Shown here piece after piece: positions 5,551 through 5,932 of a DNA stretch of 5,932 nucleotides. The DNA is taken from NCBI GenBank assembly GCA_007116995.1, contig SKHL01000279.1, positions 1 through 5,932 on the forward strand. The letters run 5' to 3'. The position numbers and the translations under genes were made by a program. This DNA comes from Limnochordia bacterium (GTDB lineage Bacteria; Bacillota; Limnochordia; Darwinibacteriales; DTU012). The notes below the pieces were generated by a model that was not told the DNA's origin, made no database searches, and saw nothing but the letters and a program-made list of their open reading frames with translations. The number at the start of each line of letters is the position of its first letter. The stretch's first letter is position 1.

Positions 5551-5932
5551 TTATCGCAGTACGTCCTTTACTTTCTCGAAAAAGGATTTAGACTCTTCAG
5601 GATGAGATTCGCCCCGTTCTTTGGCAAATTCACGTAATAAGTCCTTTTGCTTATTGGTTAATTTGCTAGGAGTAACTACCTTAAGATGAACTAATTGATC
5701 TCCACGGCCATAACCCCGAACATCCTGGATACCCTTACCACGTAGGCGCATCACTCGCCCACTCTGGGTTCCTTCTACAATCTTCATATTAACCGACCCT
5801 TCTAAGGTTGGCACCTCAATCTCATCACCAAGGGCTGCTTGGCTGAAAGAAATAGGCACTTCACAGATCACCTCATTGCCCTGACGCTCAAATACCTTAT
5901 GGGGCTTTACTCGTACTACTATCTGCAAATCT
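5551..5932 (-). CDS. dnaJ: Chaperone protein DnaJ, C-terminal part (5' end beyond the right edge)
   Basis: DnaJ (Hsp40) delivers unfolded clients to DnaK and stimulates its ATPase. The window holds the last 126 codons, reading in from the right edge without a start. What is visible is the second half of the substrate-binding region (C-terminal domains I/II): LQIVVRVKPHKVFERQGNEV, EVPISFSQAALGDEIEVPTLEG, LRGKGIQDVRGYGRGDQLVHL, VTPSKLTNKQKDLLREFA, and the typical tail FFEKVKDVLR. GYGRGDQ and the LGDEIEVPTL block are hallmarks of type I DnaJ. The J domain and zinc-finger region lie outside the window. A TTG at 5928 could look like a start, but it is an internal leucine codon of the GDLQIVV-type strand (the preceding GAT codon, Asp, is visible). 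The neighbouring prmA follows after about 106 bases, as in other Bacillota hrcA-grpE-dnaK-dnaJ-prmA clusters. Confidence 0.96.
   Translation of the reverse strand, partial: DLQIVVRVKPHKVFERQGNEVICEVPISFSQAALGDEIEVPTLEGSVNMKIVEGTQSGRVMRLRGKGIQDVRGYGRGDQLVHLKVVTPSKLTNKQKDLLREFAKERGESHPEESKSFFEKVKDVLR

Noticed and set aside
1..5932. Mobile elements, CRISPR arrays, tRNA or rRNA genes, toxin-antitoxin or defence systems
   Set aside because: Both strands are accounted for by conserved housekeeping genes in conserved order; no repeats, terminal inverted repeats, RNA-gene motifs or accessory genes were seen.

Overview
This is a chromosomal housekeeping region, most likely from a Gram-positive bacterium of the Bacillota (Firmicutes; Clostridia or a deep-branching relative). 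The gene order closely resembles the Bacillus subtilis stretch dnaJ - prmA (yqeT) - rsmE (yqeU) - mtaB (yqeV) ... rpsU - (yqeY) - yqeZ - floA (yqfA). The proteins are of Bacillota type: a FloA flotillin, a long ClpP-class NfeD and a bacterial S21. Shine-Dalgarno sequences are strong and purine-rich, and the one clear promoter is of sigma-A type. Species cannot be decided from the sequence alone.

Every gene I can support lies on the minus strand, so transcription runs from high to low coordinates. In transcription order: the 3' end of dnaJ (chaperone; runs off the right edge); a spacer of about 106 bases with an imperfect hairpin and U-tract; prmA (ribosomal protein L11 methyltransferase); rsmE (16S rRNA m3U1498 methyltransferase), beginning 2 bases after prmA; mtaB (tRNA ms2t6A37 methylthiotransferase), overlapping rsmE by 4 bases; a HIT-family (Hint-type) nucleotide hydrolase; rpsU (ribosomal protein S21), with its own TTGACC-17-TATAAT promoter and a clear intrinsic terminator; a long NfeD-type membrane serine protease; and the 5' part of floA (runs off the left edge).

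The genes form two functional groups. The first, dnaJ through rpsU, covers protein folding and modification or supply of translation components (L11, 16S rRNA, tRNA position 37, S21). The second, nfeD-floA, is a membrane pair: flotillin scaffolds partner with NfeD proteins in membrane microdomains. The rpsU terminator separates the two groups.

Three consecutive genes do not start at the first start-like codon of their open frames. rsmE (TTG), the HIT gene (GTG) and rpsU (GTG) are better started at internal alternative codons placed by Shine-Dalgarno sequences and family N-termini. No RNA genes, mobile elements, CRISPR arrays or long repeats were seen, and no stretch over 300 bases lacks a gene. 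I found no convincing undescribed system. The most notable points are regulatory (the rpsU promoter and terminator, and the dnaJ-prmA hairpin) and the absence of yqeY from its usual place.
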